From: Halichoerus grypus
Lineage: Eukaryota; Chordata; Mammalia; Carnivora; Phocidae
Reading direction: 5' to 3'
NCBI RefSeq assembly: GCF_964656455.1
Contig: NC_135715.1
Coordinates: forward strand, 148,545,935-148,609,934
Length of the DNA stretch: 64,000 nt
In this document: positions 47,951 to 59,536 of the stretch, piece after piece
Numbering within the stretch: the first letter of the stretch is position 1
Layout of the letters: every line of letters begins with the position of its first letter
Program-made: the position numbers and the translations under genes
Notes under the pieces: generated by a model
What the model saw: only the letters and a program-made list of their open reading frames with translations
What the model was told of the DNA's origin: nothing
Database searches by the model: none

Positions 47951-48456
47951 TGTGTATAGCCTTCTTTTGTTTTAAATTTTTTATTGTTATGTTAATCACC
48001 ATACATTACATCATTAGTTTTTGATGTAGTGTTCCATGATTCATTGTTTGTGCATAACACCCAGTGCTCCATGCAGAATGTGCCCTCTTTAATACCCATC
48101 ACCGGGCTAACCCATCTTCCCACCCCCCTCCCCTCTAGAACCCTCAGTTTGTTTTTCAGAGTCCATCGTCTCTCATGGTTCGTCTCCCCCTCTGATTTCC
48201 TCCCCTTCATTCTTCCCCTCCTGCTATCTTCTTCTTCTTCTTCTGTTTTTTTTCTTAACATATATTGCATTATTTGTTTCAGAGGTACAGATCTGTGATT
48301 CAACAGTCTTGCACAATTCACAGCACTCACCATAGCACATACCCTCCCCAATGTCTGTCACCCAGACACCCCATCCCTCCCACCCACCCTACTCCAGCAA
48401 CCCTCAGTTTGTTTCCTGAGATTAAGAATGCCTCATATCAGTGTGTATAGCCTTCT
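47951..48456 (-). mobile_element. Young, severely 5'-truncated L1 with 15-bp target duplication
   Basis: L1 body 47966-48441, consisting of the two-module 3' UTR only: TTATTGTTATGTTAATCACC, ATACATTACATCATTAGTTT, then the TCAGAGGTACAGATCTGTGA module, ending at GCCTCATATCA. The TSD TGTGTATAGCCTTCT at 47951-47965 and 48442-48456 is perfect. A CTT-rich stretch and T run (48228-48255) separate the modules. Confidence 0.96.
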
Positions 48457-48574
48457 AAGGAAGACTGCCTCCTACACTGAAAATGCTGAGAATCAACATG
48501 GTGATTATCAAGTAGGCTATATCTTCATATAGTTACTGACTTTTACAACTCAATAAAATTACTTCTCCCTTTTT

Positions 48575-48585
48575 AAAAAAACTAT

Positions 48586-48625
<40 letters not shown>

Positions 48626-48660
48626 TTAATTATGTTCAGTTAGCCAACATATAGTAACAA
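48575..48660 (-). mobile_element. (TTTA)n tract plus a very short L1 3' tip
   Basis: TATTTATTTATTTATTTATT repeats run to about 48628 and lead into ATTATGTTCAGTTAGCCAAC and ATATAGTAAC, the inverted 3' tip of a carnivore L1 (compare 59740-59765). No TSD was found. The TTTA run probably grew from the inverted tail. Confidence 0.7.
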
Positions 48661-48663
48661 AAC

Positions 48664-48853
48664 CTAAGGTAGGCTTTTTTAAAAAAAAAAATTATTTATT
48701 TATTTGAGAGAGAGAGAGCACGAGCAGAGGGAAGAGGCAGAGGGAGAGGGAGAGGTAGGCTCCCTGCTGAGCAGGGCCCTGGGATCATGACCTGAGCCTA
48801 AGGCAGATGCTGAACCAACTGAGCCACTCAGGCACCTCCTTAAGGTGGGCTTT
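48664..48853 (-). mobile_element. Carnivore SINE, minus strand, with target duplication
   Basis: SINE body 48678-48838: A/T run, ATTATTTATTTATTTGAGAG, CTCCCTGCTGAGCAGGG, CATGACCTGAGCCTAAGG and inverted head GAGCCACTCAGGCACC. The TSD CTAAGGTAGGCTTT (48664-48677) corresponds to CTTAAGGTGGGCTTT (48839-48853), with small differences. A central block is shortened relative to other copies. Confidence 0.93.
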
Positions 48854-49754
48854 CTAACTCAAAATTTTTTGTAAAAGATATTGAAAGGTGGAGAAAATTT
48901 TAAATTCCTTCTAAAGAATGATCTATATATACTCATAAAAAAAGAAAGAAAAAGAAAAAAGAGAAGTTACTAAAAAGACCACTGTAAATATGGTATAATG
49001 CAAACTGGCTTTCATAATCCTTCTGTCCTTGCACTAATTTTCTTTTTCTTTTCTCCTCATGGTTCTGTTATTCCTCTTTACTATATACATGCTCATCCAT
49101 GTGTCCTTGTCTCTTCGTATTAGTCTTGATACCATAAACCACAGAATTCTCCAGATCATTGTCTTCAGTAATTCACAAATCAGCCTTAATAGGTCAGAGA
49201 GTTTCTAACTCAAATATAAAGATTTAACTGATGTGTATTTAGCCATGTGCATAAGGAGTATTGTGTACTCTGCACAGTGACAGAATTATTAGACATACGA
49301 TTTGGTTTACTCTTTGCCAAAACCAAGGCACGTTGTTTGTGAAATGCTTACTACAAAATGTCGCCTATTGCTTCAGTTTGGGGAAAAGGGCGTTTACAGA
49401 CCTTTCTGGCTTTGACATAGAAAAATAATACCTATATCTGCCTGTTGCCCGGAAAGTTTTCCACATTACTCATTACTTTCTGCTGTCATCTTCCATTTTC
49501 AAATATCATCCATCTGAGCTACAAATGTAAATGTATTTATTCTCCAACTAGAGAGGCTTTGCTGAGGTTTTGCTATGTAATGGATTTAGGTCCATTACAT
49601 ATTAATTATACACACATAAAACACATATAAACCCAAATTCTTAGAAGACTTCTAAAACATCTTTTATTCCTCCATTTTCTGCTTTGAAAGAGATTTTGAG
49701 GGAGGGATGTATATACACTTGTAACAAGTCTTTAAAAGATACACCACTAGTTAG
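48854..49754. other. Anonymous DNA
   Basis: No recognised feature. An AG-rich run lies at 48939-48965. Confidence 0.5.
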
Positions 49755-50235
49755 ATAATAGGTAGACATTGAAAATGGATTCTGAGTAAAGCAGATTGCC
49801 CTTCATAATGTGGGTTGATCTCATCCAATCAGTTGAAGGCTTAAATAGGAAGAAAAGTGTGACCCCCACCCTCCAAGGAAGAGGAAACTTCTCCTGCCTG
49901 ACCTGTATTTGAGCTTGTCTTGCCTTTGGACTTGAACTGAAACATCAGTTCTTCTTGGGTCTCAAGCCTGCTGGATTTTGGTCTAGAACTACACAACATC
50001 AGCTTTCCTGGTTTCCAGTTTGCCTACTGCAGATCTTAGGACTTAGCCTCCATAATTGTGTGAGCCAAGTCCTTATAATAAATCCCTTTCACACTGTTAT
50101 GGTGGCTGACAAGTCCCAATTATATATCCTAATCTGTATATTTATATATCTTAACCTATATATAGATATCCATCCTATATAGATATACAGATATCCATCC
50201 TATTGCTTCTCTTTCTCTGGAGAACCCTAAAACAT
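49755..50235 (-). mobile_element. ERVL LTR (MLT2-like), minus strand, partial
   Basis: Inverted form of the LTR at 16697: GAGTAAAGCAGATTGCCCTT, GGGTTGATCTCATCCAATCA, GTTTGCCTACTGCAGATCTT, AGCCTCCATAATTGTGTGAG, CCTTATAATAAATCCC, a TATA microsatellite and CTCTGGAGAACCCTAAAACA at its 5' end (50235). The AATAAA on the plus strand is part of the inverted interior. The inner end near 49755 lacks the usual terminus, so it is truncated there. Confidence 0.85.
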
Positions 50236-50364
50236 GCTTTAATAAATTATTTGCATAAAAAAGAATAGCTTGCCTTCTGATTGGTAGAGGGAAAATGTAT
50301 TCCATTTTACATTTACACTTAGCCCTGGTCAAGCCTCACTTTTCTTACACTAATATTTTAGCAT

Positions 50365-50593
50365 CCCAGAGATTTTATTCTTTTTTTTTTTTTTAAGATT
50401 TTATTTTTTCATTTGAGAGACGGAGAGAGCGTGAGTGGGAGGACAGGCAGAGGGAGAGGGAGAAGCAGACTTTCCGCCTAGCAGGGAGCCTGACTCAGGG
50501 CTCGATCCCAGGACCCAGAGATCATGACCTGAGCTGAAGGCAGATGCTTAACCATGTGAGCCACCCAGGAGCAGCCCCCAGAGATTTTATTCT
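50365..50593 (-). mobile_element. Carnivore SINE, minus strand, 17-bp target duplication
   Basis: SINE body 50382-50576. The TSD CCCAGAGATTTTATTCT at 50365-50381 and 50577-50593 is perfect. The head end reads GAGCCACCCAGGAGCAG. The tail side has a 14-T run. Confidence 0.96.
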
Positions 50594-51530
50594 AATAAAA
50601 CAAACTAATTACATGCAGAGAGCATTTGTTGGTAATGAGTATTCCAACTGAGAATAGTGTTTCTGGGTCTAAATAGCAAAAATGTGTGTGTTCATGTTAT
50701 AGAGAAAGGGAGAAAGAGAGAGAGAGAAGGAGAGGAAAGAGAAGAGAGAGAGAATATACCTTGGGTAGGTACACATGCTGATCTGTCTATAAGCAATATC
50801 TCCTCTAAGTCATTAATGCTAACATGTTCTAAAGCTTTTTCAGTGGTTAAAAAAAAAAAAACATGCTAAGGTGGTCTAAAACTTTTTTTGGTAGCAAAAC
50901 CCAACATGTTCTAACACTTTGTTTCTTTTTCATGTATACCTACTTCTTGATTCCTCTTTTCATGTGTACCTACTTCTTGATTCCTCTTTTTCTCCCCTGA
51001 ATCTGTTACTTAGCAGCCTTTCAGATTTCACCCAGTTAATTAATGATGAGTATCAGTTTCCCAAGTCATGTGATTCAAATATCTCTTATGTAAAGTTCCA
51101 AATGTGTCTTCTTCTACAATATGTATACTCCAGGGTGTCACAAACTTTGCCATGCAATCATCAATTTTTCCAGTGCCTCTTGAGGAATTCAATTTGATGA
51201 ACAGCATGGCTGCATCATTATCATATTCTGCCCAAGAGGGACTTATTTCATCAACTCTCTTGTGTGGAAAATGGGGATAATATAAAAGTAATGGTACCAT
51301 AACAGTAAGGAAAAAAATTAGCAAGAACAAAAATTAATTTTGAGTAGTAAATTAATTAGGTACAAATCTTTTCTTTTTTTTTTTTTAACTCATTACGAGT
51401 CTGCAAATTAATCATTCTAGTGGTCTAATTTGAAATAAAAATGACGTTACTGATTGGCTGAACAAAAGAAGGACATGGAAAATCTGACAGCATGCTAAAA
51501 AAAACAAGAATTATTACCTCTTAATATTAA
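50594..51530. other. Anonymous DNA with GA tract and a short duplication
   Basis: A GA-rich run lies at 50702-50752. A 30-bp tandem duplication around CATGTATACCTACTTCTTGA occupies 50927-50956 and 50957-50986 with one or two differences. No gene was recognised. Confidence 0.6.
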
Positions 51531-51783
51531 AAGAGTCGAAGTAATTTTTTATTTATTTTTTATTTTTTATTTTTTATTTTTTTTTAAAGATTTTATTTAT
51601 TTATCTGAGAATGAGAGAGAGAACACGAGAGGAGAGAGGGTCAGAAGCAGAAGCAGACTCCCCGCTGAGCAGGGAGCCTGATGCGGGACTCGATCCTGGG
51701 ACTCCAGGATCACGACCTGAGCTGAAGGCAGTCGCTTAACCAACTGAACCACCCAGGCGCCCAAGAGTCGAAGTAATTTTTTA
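51531..51783 (-). mobile_element. Carnivore SINE, minus strand, about 20-bp target duplication and expanded tail
   Basis: SINE body about 51552-51762. The TSD AAGAGTCGAAGTAATTTTTT begins at 51531 and at 51763. The tail is an unusual run of TTTTTA-type repeats (51549-51590) before AAAGATTTTATTTATTTATC. The head end is GAACCACCCAGGCGCC. Confidence 0.95.
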
Positions 51784-51799
51784 AATTGCATTTTATTTA

Positions 51800-51960
51800 C
51801 TGATTAGTATACTGACATAGTGCTTTCCATAAAGCATCATATATTTTATCTCATTTGATCATAAAAATTACCCTGTGAGGTAACTTTTATTGTCTTCATT
51901 TTAAAATGAGGAAACCGGGGTTCTAAGACGTTAAGTGATTTGAGGTCACAGAAAAATGAT
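51800..51960 (-). repeat. MIR SINE, minus strand
   Basis: TTTTATCTCATTTGATCATA, CCCTGTGAGGTAACTTTTAT, TTTTAAAATGAGGAAACC, then TTAAGTGATTTGAGGTCACA match the inverted MIR core in order. It is ancient and diverged. Confidence 0.8.
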
Positions 51961-52433
51961 TAGGGAAACTTCATTTTTAAAGTCCTTTAAAAAATTTTCA
52001 GCTACTCAAATGCAAGACAAATCACAGTCATGAAAGGAGAATGTCTACTTAGATTAAATAGGAAGTAAGGTAGTACTTGGAGAAAGAATGGAATCTAAAT
52101 GTTGAACACTGTGTGTGAGGCAGTGGGCTGGATATTTCATATTTGTATTTTACAACTGAAGAGAGAGTAAATAATATAACTTTGGTAACAGTATTACCAC
52201 TTTTACTTCCTGTTTGCTTTCAGAAATATTAATTTTGAAAATAAAAGAAATGAAAATTAACTATAATGTCACTACTTTGAATAAATAGATCTATTGACTA
52301 TCTTTACTTTTTCCTAAATTCATTCTATCCAATTGTTGTGAGCCTACATAGAAATAAATATGTGTATGCATTTAACAAACTACTATTTTTTTCTTCTATT
52401 TTGCAAATGTATCTCTAATTTTATGGTATTTTA

Positions 52434-52667
52434 ACATTAAGAAGGATTATTTTCTTTAAAGATTTATTGATTTTAGAGAGAGAGAGCTCATGCACGCGTG
52501 AGTGGGGGGAGGGGCAGAGAGTCAAGCAGACTCCCCACTGAGCACAGAGCAGGACGTATGCGATCATAGCCTGAGCAGAAACAAAAATTTCTGCCTGAGC
52601 AGAAACCAAGAGTTGAAAGCTTAACTGACTGAGCCACCCAGGTACCCTGACATTAAGAAGGATTATT
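52434..52667 (-). mobile_element. Carnivore SINE, minus strand, 18-bp target duplication
   Basis: SINE body 52452-52649. The TSD ACATTAAGAAGGATTATT at 52434-52451 and 52650-52667 is perfect. The SINE contains an internal repeat of CCTGAGCAGAAAC (52571 and 52593), a small duplication not seen in sister copies. Confidence 0.95.
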
Positions 52668-52864
52668 AAAAAGTTACATTAAAAATCGAAACAGTGGATA
52701 TCACCATTAAAATAAAGTTTTTTACAGTGCTAAGCAATGTAGTGAGTTAAGAAGAGAAAATGTAAGGTGGAGTTAAAACATTTTTTTTCCGGACAATATG
52801 GTTGTTTTACTACAAAATCATGTACATTAAAGGAAAAACCTGAAAAGTTATGCAAAAAATAAGA

Positions 52865-53145
52865 AAATTGCCAGAGGTGAAGAGAGCGGGGGAAGGGGTA
52901 AAATAGGTGAAGGGGATAAAAAGGTACACAAACTTCCAGTTATAAAATAAGTAAGTCAGAGGATCTAAAGGACAGCATAGGGAACATAGTCAATCTGCTG
53001 TAATAGTTATATATGGTGACAAGTGATAACTAGACTTATCATGGTGATCATTTCATAATATATATAAATGTCAAATCACTATGTTGTATACCTGAAACTA
53101 ATATATTATTGTGTGTCAACTATACTTCAATGAAAAATTAAAAGA
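52865..53145 (+). mobile_element. L1 3' UTR fragment (older L1MA/MB type), plus strand
   Basis: TTGCCAGAGGTGAAGAGAGC, GGTGAAGGGGATAAAAAGGT, ACTTCCAGTTATAAAATAAG, CATAGGGAACATAGTCAA, TTGTATACCTGAAACTAATA and TGTGTCAACTATACTTCAAT, then an A-rich tail. Same family as 19890-20297. Confidence 0.9.
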
Positions 53146-53149
53146 TAAC

Positions 53150-53430
53150 AGGTGTTGTGGATTTAATTGTGTCTCCTTAAAATATGTTAAATTCTTGGGG
53201 CAGCCGGGTGGCTCAGTTGGTTAGATGTTGTCTCTTGGTCTCAGCTCAGGTCTTGATCTCAGGGTCATGAGTTCAAGCCCCATGCTTGGGTTCCATGGTG
53301 GGCATGGAGCCTACCTAAAAAAAAAAAAAAAAGAAGTTAAATTTCTAATCCTTAGTACCTATGGGTGTAACCTTCTTTGGAATTAGGGTCTTTGCAGACC
53401 CTTTGCAGGCTATGTGGTGGGCAGTGATCA
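53150..53430 (+). mobile_element. MaLR LTR fragment (MLT1-like), split by a SINE
   Basis: The left part TGTTGTGGATTTAATTGTGT and the right part CTAATCCTTAGTACCTATGG, GTGTAACCTTCTTTGGAATT, AGGGTCTTTGCAG match the start of an MLT1-type LTR ('...attgaattgtgtcccc...taaccc..agtacct...tttggaaatagggtctttgcag'). The SINE at 53197-53335 separates them. Confidence 0.65.
53186..53346 (+). mobile_element. Older short SINE nested in the MaLR fragment
   Basis: SINE body 53197-53335: CAGCCGGGTGGCTCAGTTGG, TGATCTCAGGGTCATGAGTT, GGGCATGGAGCCTACC and a 16-A tail. It is shorter than the main family, ending directly after GGAGCCTACCT, which suggests another subfamily. TSD GTTAAATTCTT (53186) and GTTAAATTTCT (53336). 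Confidence 0.9.
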
Positions 53431-54961
53431 ATGAGAATGGATACCACCCCTATGTGGCCGGGTCTATTTTCTCTAGCTGATACAGAAAACCCTAAAAGAC
53501 CTATTAATATAAAAGGGCTTGTCGCAGACCACTCCATAGTGTGGTATAATTTATATAAAATAAAATATATGAGCATACATGTCTATGCAAATATGTAAAA
53601 AGGGAACAAAGAAGTCATAGTAAATTGTTAACAGAGGTTACCAATGGTGAACAGAATGTGAATGAAGGAGATGTAAAAAGGGAGCAATAGAAAATAGAAA
53701 GGTCTGCTCATGCTTTCTATCTATTAGAAGTTTCTTTTTAAACAATATTAATATATTCACAAAATAATTTGGTAGTATGCAAGCTATTAACTTGAAGTTA
53801 TTCTGACTTTTTACTTGCCCAGCTCTTATAACTGACATATTTCTTTTGGAAACATTCTTTGGTCTGCTGGCTTAATGCTGACTTAATCTTATGCTTTTTT
53901 ATCGCCAGTTGACATTGTCACAGTAAAATCTGTAGTGAAACTTAAAATAAATTTATTATTGAAATATTTATTATAGTCTGTTTTCTTCATTAGCGTAAAT
54001 TTCTAAATATTCACTATCTAGTCTTATTACAAACAATGGATCCGTAGAAAATGGCATGGTAGTTAAATGTTAAGGATTTTATTTATACCATGAGAGTGGA
54101 AAGAGAACTTATTTGTACTGATTTAAAATTATCTTCCAAAATATTTATTTAGGAATGAAATATTTCAGTCTCATGCCAGTTACCTCCAAGTACCAAATGT
54201 TTGAAAATTCCATGTAGCTTGACTCAACCTGGTCACTTTAAGGAATACCAGTCAGAAAGCAAACGTATTTGAAAAACAAGTTAAATCTTTATAGAGAATT
54301 CTCAAAGAATGCCAAAAGGGTATATGGATGGTCATAATTACAGTAAACTTTTGTTGTAGCTCTCTTTTTCGTGTAAATTATCCTTAATCTTTCTTATCCT
54401 TATATCTTTCTCTTCTTTTTCTAAAAACTTGAAAAGTGTTCCTCCAATCCAGTCTGTGTGGGACTTTTGTGGTTTCAGCCTACCATTACTTTTATTTCAT
54501 TGCTACTCTTACTTTTTTCTAAGTAATTCTCACTTGCTTTGCTTCTGTACCCAGCAGCTAGGATGAATGTCTAAAAACAGGAAACAGATCATACCACTCC
54601 TTTCTCAGAAACCCACTATATAGTTTTGGCCCCCTGACCTTTGAAATTCTTCTCTTCACTCACTCAGCTACTATATAAAAAATGTGAACTGAAAAATCCA
54701 TAAATATAACAATAAAAATGGGATTATCCTGATGATCAACATCTCAGGTTTGATACATTTCATAAAATGCAATTAAAATGCCTTCACCAAAAAGTGACTG
54801 GTCAAAAATCCAAAATTTTAAGCTTATGCTATGATAATATTCTGGTTTACTTCCAGTCTGATAAGAGTACTGGTTGGCCAAAATAAGAAATACTGTAGCT
54901 ATTGAATAAAACAAGTCTCCAGTAAGTAAATGAAATAGGCCAATTGTAATGATAGTTTTGA
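53431..54961. other. Anonymous AT-rich DNA
   Basis: No recognised feature. Confidence 0.5.
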
Positions 54962-55183
54962 AAATTCTAGTATAACTATAGAGAACAAACAGGGTTGATT
55001 GAGGGAAGGGGTTGGGGGAGGCTAAATGGGTGATAGGTATTAAAGAGGGCACTTGTAATGATGAGCACTGGGTGTTATCTGTAAATGATGAATCACTAAA
55101 TTCTACTCCTGAAACCAGTATTACACTATATGTTAACTAACTAGAATTTAAATAAAAAATTGAAACAAAACAAATTCGAGTAT
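54962..55183 (+). mobile_element. Short L1 3' end, plus strand, with target duplication
   Basis: L1 body 54974-55171: GGGTTGATTGAGGGAAGGGG, GTAATGATGAGCACTGGGTG, TAAATTCTACTCCTGAAACC, AGTATTACACTATATGTTAA, CTAGAATTTAAATAAAAAAT. It is the carnivore L1 3' UTR cut to about 200 bases. TSD AAATTCTAGTAT (54962-54973) and AAATTCGAGTAT (55172-55183), one mismatch. Confidence 0.9.
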
Positions 55184-55190
55184 GTTTCTT

Positions 55191-55208
55191 TTTTTTATTT
55201 AAATTCAA
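55191..55208 (-). repeat. 18-bp inverted copy of the L1 3' tail
   Basis: TTTTTTATTTAAATTC (55191-55206) is the exact reverse complement of the neighbour L1 tail GAATTTAAATAAAAAA (55144-55159). It is flanked by ATTCGAGTATGTTTCTT on the left (55174-55190) and TTTCGAGTATAAGTTTCTT on the right (55209-55227), so a target-like string is repeated around it. Confidence 0.75.
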
Positions 55209-55227
55209 TTTCGAGTATAAGTTTCTT

Positions 55228-55692
55228 AATATATATTTATCTGTCTATGTTTTGTTTTTTATGTGTGTGTTTAAATGAGTCAGTCATATAAATATATAAT
55301 TTTTATTTGAATTAAGATGCATTTAATTAGGTTTGTAGCCAATGTTTAATCTTTTAATAAGAATCAGATTTCTTAGTCTTGTTTACTAGTTGTGTAAATC
55401 TAGTAAGTTAGATGTGAAACAAAGTACAAGTATCAGTGAGTGTTATGCACCAAGTATCTGACAGAAATTTTAATGCAAATATTTTCACACTTGATATGAA
55501 TCATTAAACCTTTTCAAGATTGTAAGAAGTCTTGAAAAGAATAAGGCTGTCAAAGTATCTAATTCAAGTAAGGAACAACATGTTGTGCCAAGACTCCTTA
55601 CTTATCTGTAGGATTACCACTGAGTCCAGTGTCCAGATAAAACTGTATATATCTAAACTTTACTGGTGAACAAAATTTAAACTTAAGCTGGA
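55228..55692. other. Anonymous AT-rich DNA
   Basis: No recognised feature. Confidence 0.5.
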
Positions 55693-55903
55693 CTCCCCAC
55701 TTCATTTTTTTTTTTTTTAAGATTTTACTTGACAGAGAGAAAGCGAACACAAGCAGGGGGCATGGCAGAAGGAGAGGAAGAAGCAGGGAGCTAATGTGGT
55801 GCTAAGCAGGGAGCCTAATGTGGGGCTCCATCCCAGGACACTGGGATCAGGAACTGAGCCAAAGGCAGACAGTTAACCACCCAGGCACCGTGTCCCCACA
55901 TCA
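55693..55903 (-). mobile_element. Carnivore SINE, minus strand, with target duplication
   Basis: SINE body 55705-55891: T run, AAGATTTTACTTGACAGAG, GCGAACACAAGCAGGGGGCA, AAGCAGGGAGC (present twice), CCACCCAGGCACC at the head. TSD CTCCCCACTTCA (55693-55704) and GTCCCCACATCA (55892-55903), two differences. The copy has lost part of the head and has an internal duplication around TAATGTGG(T/G)GCT. Confidence 0.9.
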
Positions 55904-58900
55904 AATAATTAATCTAGGAACAGTGCATAGGATGGATTAGAAGGAGAATTACTGAAACTGACTATTGAACAATAGTTCTTCTCAAATACTTATTGAAAGA
56001 AATGGGTATAAAATATAAATAGGTTCGGCTATTTATTGGAAATGGTGGTAAAGAGAACAGTTAAAGTAGAAACCAAGATTTTGAGACAATGACTTGAGAT
56101 AACTATCTACCCATAGTAGTTTTTACAGACTTTTCTTAGAAGATTCTTAAAAGCTATGGTGGATAGGATCATGTGTTGAGTAGTAGTATGGCTTAGACAA
56201 AAAACGTATCTTTAAACTTTAAGATTCCTCCCCCCAAAATAAAAAAAAATTTAAAAAGTAAATAAACTCTAAGATCCAGATACTGTGTTTGTGTCTGATA
56301 GTATCTTTCATCTCCATCAAATATACTTGTAGTCACCTTTTGTACATTATTTTTCTACACCTGCCTTCCCTCTTTCTTAACAATTATTGTTTCTATTTTA
56401 TACCTATTTACCTAATACCTCTAACAAATTATCTTTTATTATACATCTCTCTTCATATATCTATTTTCCCTGTTTGACTTCTAATATGATTCTAGTGATC
56501 ACGTTCTGTTCACTTTTGTACCCCTAATATTACCTATGGACACCTTTGAATTATACATTCTCACCAAATATTTGAAAAACTGGCAACCTGTCTGAACATC
56601 AGTATTCTTGTCAAGTTGATTTTCTTTCATGTAGAAAGTTTTATTTGACTTTGCTCCAAGTTTCAGCCAAACAGGAATAAAGCAAAAAAGAAGAGACCCA
56701 TATACTAATACCATATACTAATTTCAACCTCTTTTATTTTGATTTAAATGTACTCATTCCAAAAACATTCTATTACTAGTAGTAAATATTAGTAATAGGA
56801 TACTCTGGGAATATTCTCATAGCATAATTTAAAACTCCAAAGGTTATTTAAACCTTTAGGAACCAAATATTCTTAGAGTATTTTATAGCGGAATAATCTT
56901 GAAACTTCAACTAAGTGATGGAATTATACCTTTTGTACCCTCTACATTTTAAATTTTAAGTAAAAAAATTATTGAAATTAAAGAAAAAATAATTCAAACC
57001 ACTAGCCGGGCAAATGTTCACAAAAATAGTAATCTTTGTCACATTAGCAACTTCTTTATGAGTGGCAGAGACATTTAGTGAATTTCAACTGTGGCATAAA
57101 ATGTTCTCATAATATTTTTCCAGGCAACCTGCCTTCTACAGAGGCCTCCAGTTGTGAAATACAACACAGAGATATGTAATGGAAAGAGTAGTGAGCCTGT
57201 CCATCCTGTGGTACCAGCCCTGTCATTAAGTAACTGGGAGACTGGGATTCCATTTCTATCTGGGACACGGTTAGAATGGAACACTTAGTCTTTCCAAATC
57301 AATTATAATTAATTATAATCAGATTCTTTTTTATACAAATGTGATTTCCATAGATCAAAATAGGCAAGATGATTTTTATAATGTTCTTAGTTACTTAGGT
57401 AATTGGATTTATATCAGAAATAATTAACACCTTGGCACACTTTAAAATGCCTCTTCATTAAAATAAATTATATGAACTCTTAATCAGTGAGGAACAATAG
57501 CTGAGCCTGATTTGATCAGTGAGAAGAGAGTACATGATTGTTTTATATTTTGAGGGAAGTCTATGACACATGTTTAAGTTATACTATTTCTTTGAGGTCA
57601 TTATGACAATTCAGTTGATGTTTTCTAAAAAATAAATAAGAAAGTTAAAAGCAGTAGCTCTTACACCAGGGCAATATTTTGATCAAAACTATTGTTACTT
57701 CCCATTCAGATTATCTTAAAATGGATCTGTCTTCATAGTGTCATTTAACTTCCCATGTGCAAATTGTCGTATTTGAGATAACAATCCTGGAATTTCTTAA
57801 AATTTTTAAAGAGAAGTTTAAAGTTTCTTAGTTAATCAATTATAGATATTAATGAGAAGTGGACTAAACTCAAGGACCTAAATATAAAAATTCTTCAGAA
57901 TATTATACAAAAATTATTTTATAAATAAAATTCTTAATACGTTTTAAGACTTAAAAATGAGTGTAAACAATAACAACAACAGCAAAAAAGCCAAAAAAAA
58001 AAAAAAAAAAAAAAGAACATGAGCAATCCTCTTATGGACACACAATTCAGGCAATTACATAGAAATTTGAGATCTTTAGACTGTATAATACAGTGCAAGA
58101 CAGTGAGTGAGCCCAGTTTTCTCACCAATAAAGTGAGGGGTTGTACTACTTAATGACTTCTGTATTTTTGGCTCTACCTTTTATGTTTTTTTCAAAAATT
58201 AAAATAGAAGAAAATAGGAAAAAAAGAGAAATGGATTAGTCCTCCTTTTTCTATTTGTTGGGTAACATTGATAGGGATTATATGATAAATTTATACTTTA
58301 ATCTAAAATTGATAACAGACTATTTTGCATGTTCTTAGTCCAAACCATAAACATCTCTGTCAATATAACATTCCCCTTACATATTGATAGCAAGAAGGTT
58401 TAGCTAACATTTTAGAGTAAGAATCAAATTCCATTCAAAAATTTAAGCTATTTGTTTTGACCTTTCCCTAATACTTTTATGAACACTAGGCAAAAGGGCA
58501 TATATTTTCCCTAATTTGACAATTTTGTTCCTAGCATGTTATTTGTACTACTCTCTACTAAGATATTTACTGGAGTTTTTGAAGCTCAAATGGATTTCTG
58601 GGAAACATTCTAAGTTTGTACTTTCCAGATCACCTGGAATCTTATTGACCATCTTAGTAAATAGCTTTTTCATGGCACTTCTAATGTCTTTTAGCACTTC
58701 AAAAATACCTCCAGGGATTTACAGTAAGGTATTGAAACTCCCCTCCATATTCACTCTGGTAGTAAGGCACCAGACCAGAAAGCTCCTCTGTTTGCTAGCC
58801 CACATATCTATAGTTCAAATAATCTCAAATAACTTGTGTACCTCAAGTGTGCCTCTTTGTCTTTGAGGGTTTTGTTCACTTTTTTTTTGCATCTGAAGAA

Positions 58901-59536
58901 GCAGTTCTTGGAAAGACTCCTTGACTCCTTCATAAGGAGTATGATTATTATTTAGGTAGGCTTAGTACACTTTCATTATCTCAGGCATTAGGGAAAGTCA
59001 ACCCCCTACCCAGATAGTTCAAGAGCTATTCTTACCCGTTTTTCCTGAATTCTCATTAGGAGATGAGAGCACATAAAACAATTAGATTCCAAAGCAATGA
59101 CACAAAAAAGGGTTACCACACTCATCCTGATTACAGACCAAGGTCAGTCTAAGTACAATAAGCCCTGAAATTCATTGATCTAAGGAATTCCAGGGGTTGA
59201 CATTTAAGAAAGTTGTGTTCTCTGAACTAATCCAGTGACCCAGTGATAAAGTTTTTTAAATCATCTTTAAGGGTTTGTGAACAAGGTACAAAATTTAATT
59301 TTTCTAATTAAAAGGAAAGGAAACCAATTAAGAAATATCAAAACCTAGCCATTGTGTTAACTTGGAAGAATATTTAAATTTACAAACATTATCCCTAATA
59401 AGTTATGATACTGTGTATCTTAACCAAAACATTATCTGTGAAGTTTAAATGTAATTTAATTCATCATATTTCTTTATGAATTCTGTTTTGATTATATCTT
59501 ATTAACTACTTTTTACTAAAAAATAAGGCTTTTTCA
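55904..59536. other. Anonymous AT-rich DNA
   Basis: About 3.6 kb without a recognised gene. Weak MIR-like text lies at about 57170-57245 (GTAATGGAAAGAGTAGTGAG, CTGTCATTAAGTAACTGGGA) and at 58108-58150 (CCCAGTTTTCTCACCAATAA, AGTGAGGGGTTGTACTAC). A poly-A run of 22 lies at 57992-58013 with no identifiable source. The 116-codon frame 58516-58866 has no domain that I recognise. Confidence 0.45.

Noticed and set aside
48228..48255. CTT repeat as a triplet-expansion locus
   Set aside because: Only about five units inside an L1 3' UTR module boundary.
57992..58013. Poly-A run as the end of a processed pseudogene
   Set aside because: No parent gene, TSD or upstream coding-like sequence was recognised.
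58516..58866. 116-codon hydrophobic frame as a membrane protein
   Set aside because: T-rich DNA gives Leu/Phe/Ile-rich chance peptides; no family match or exon signals.
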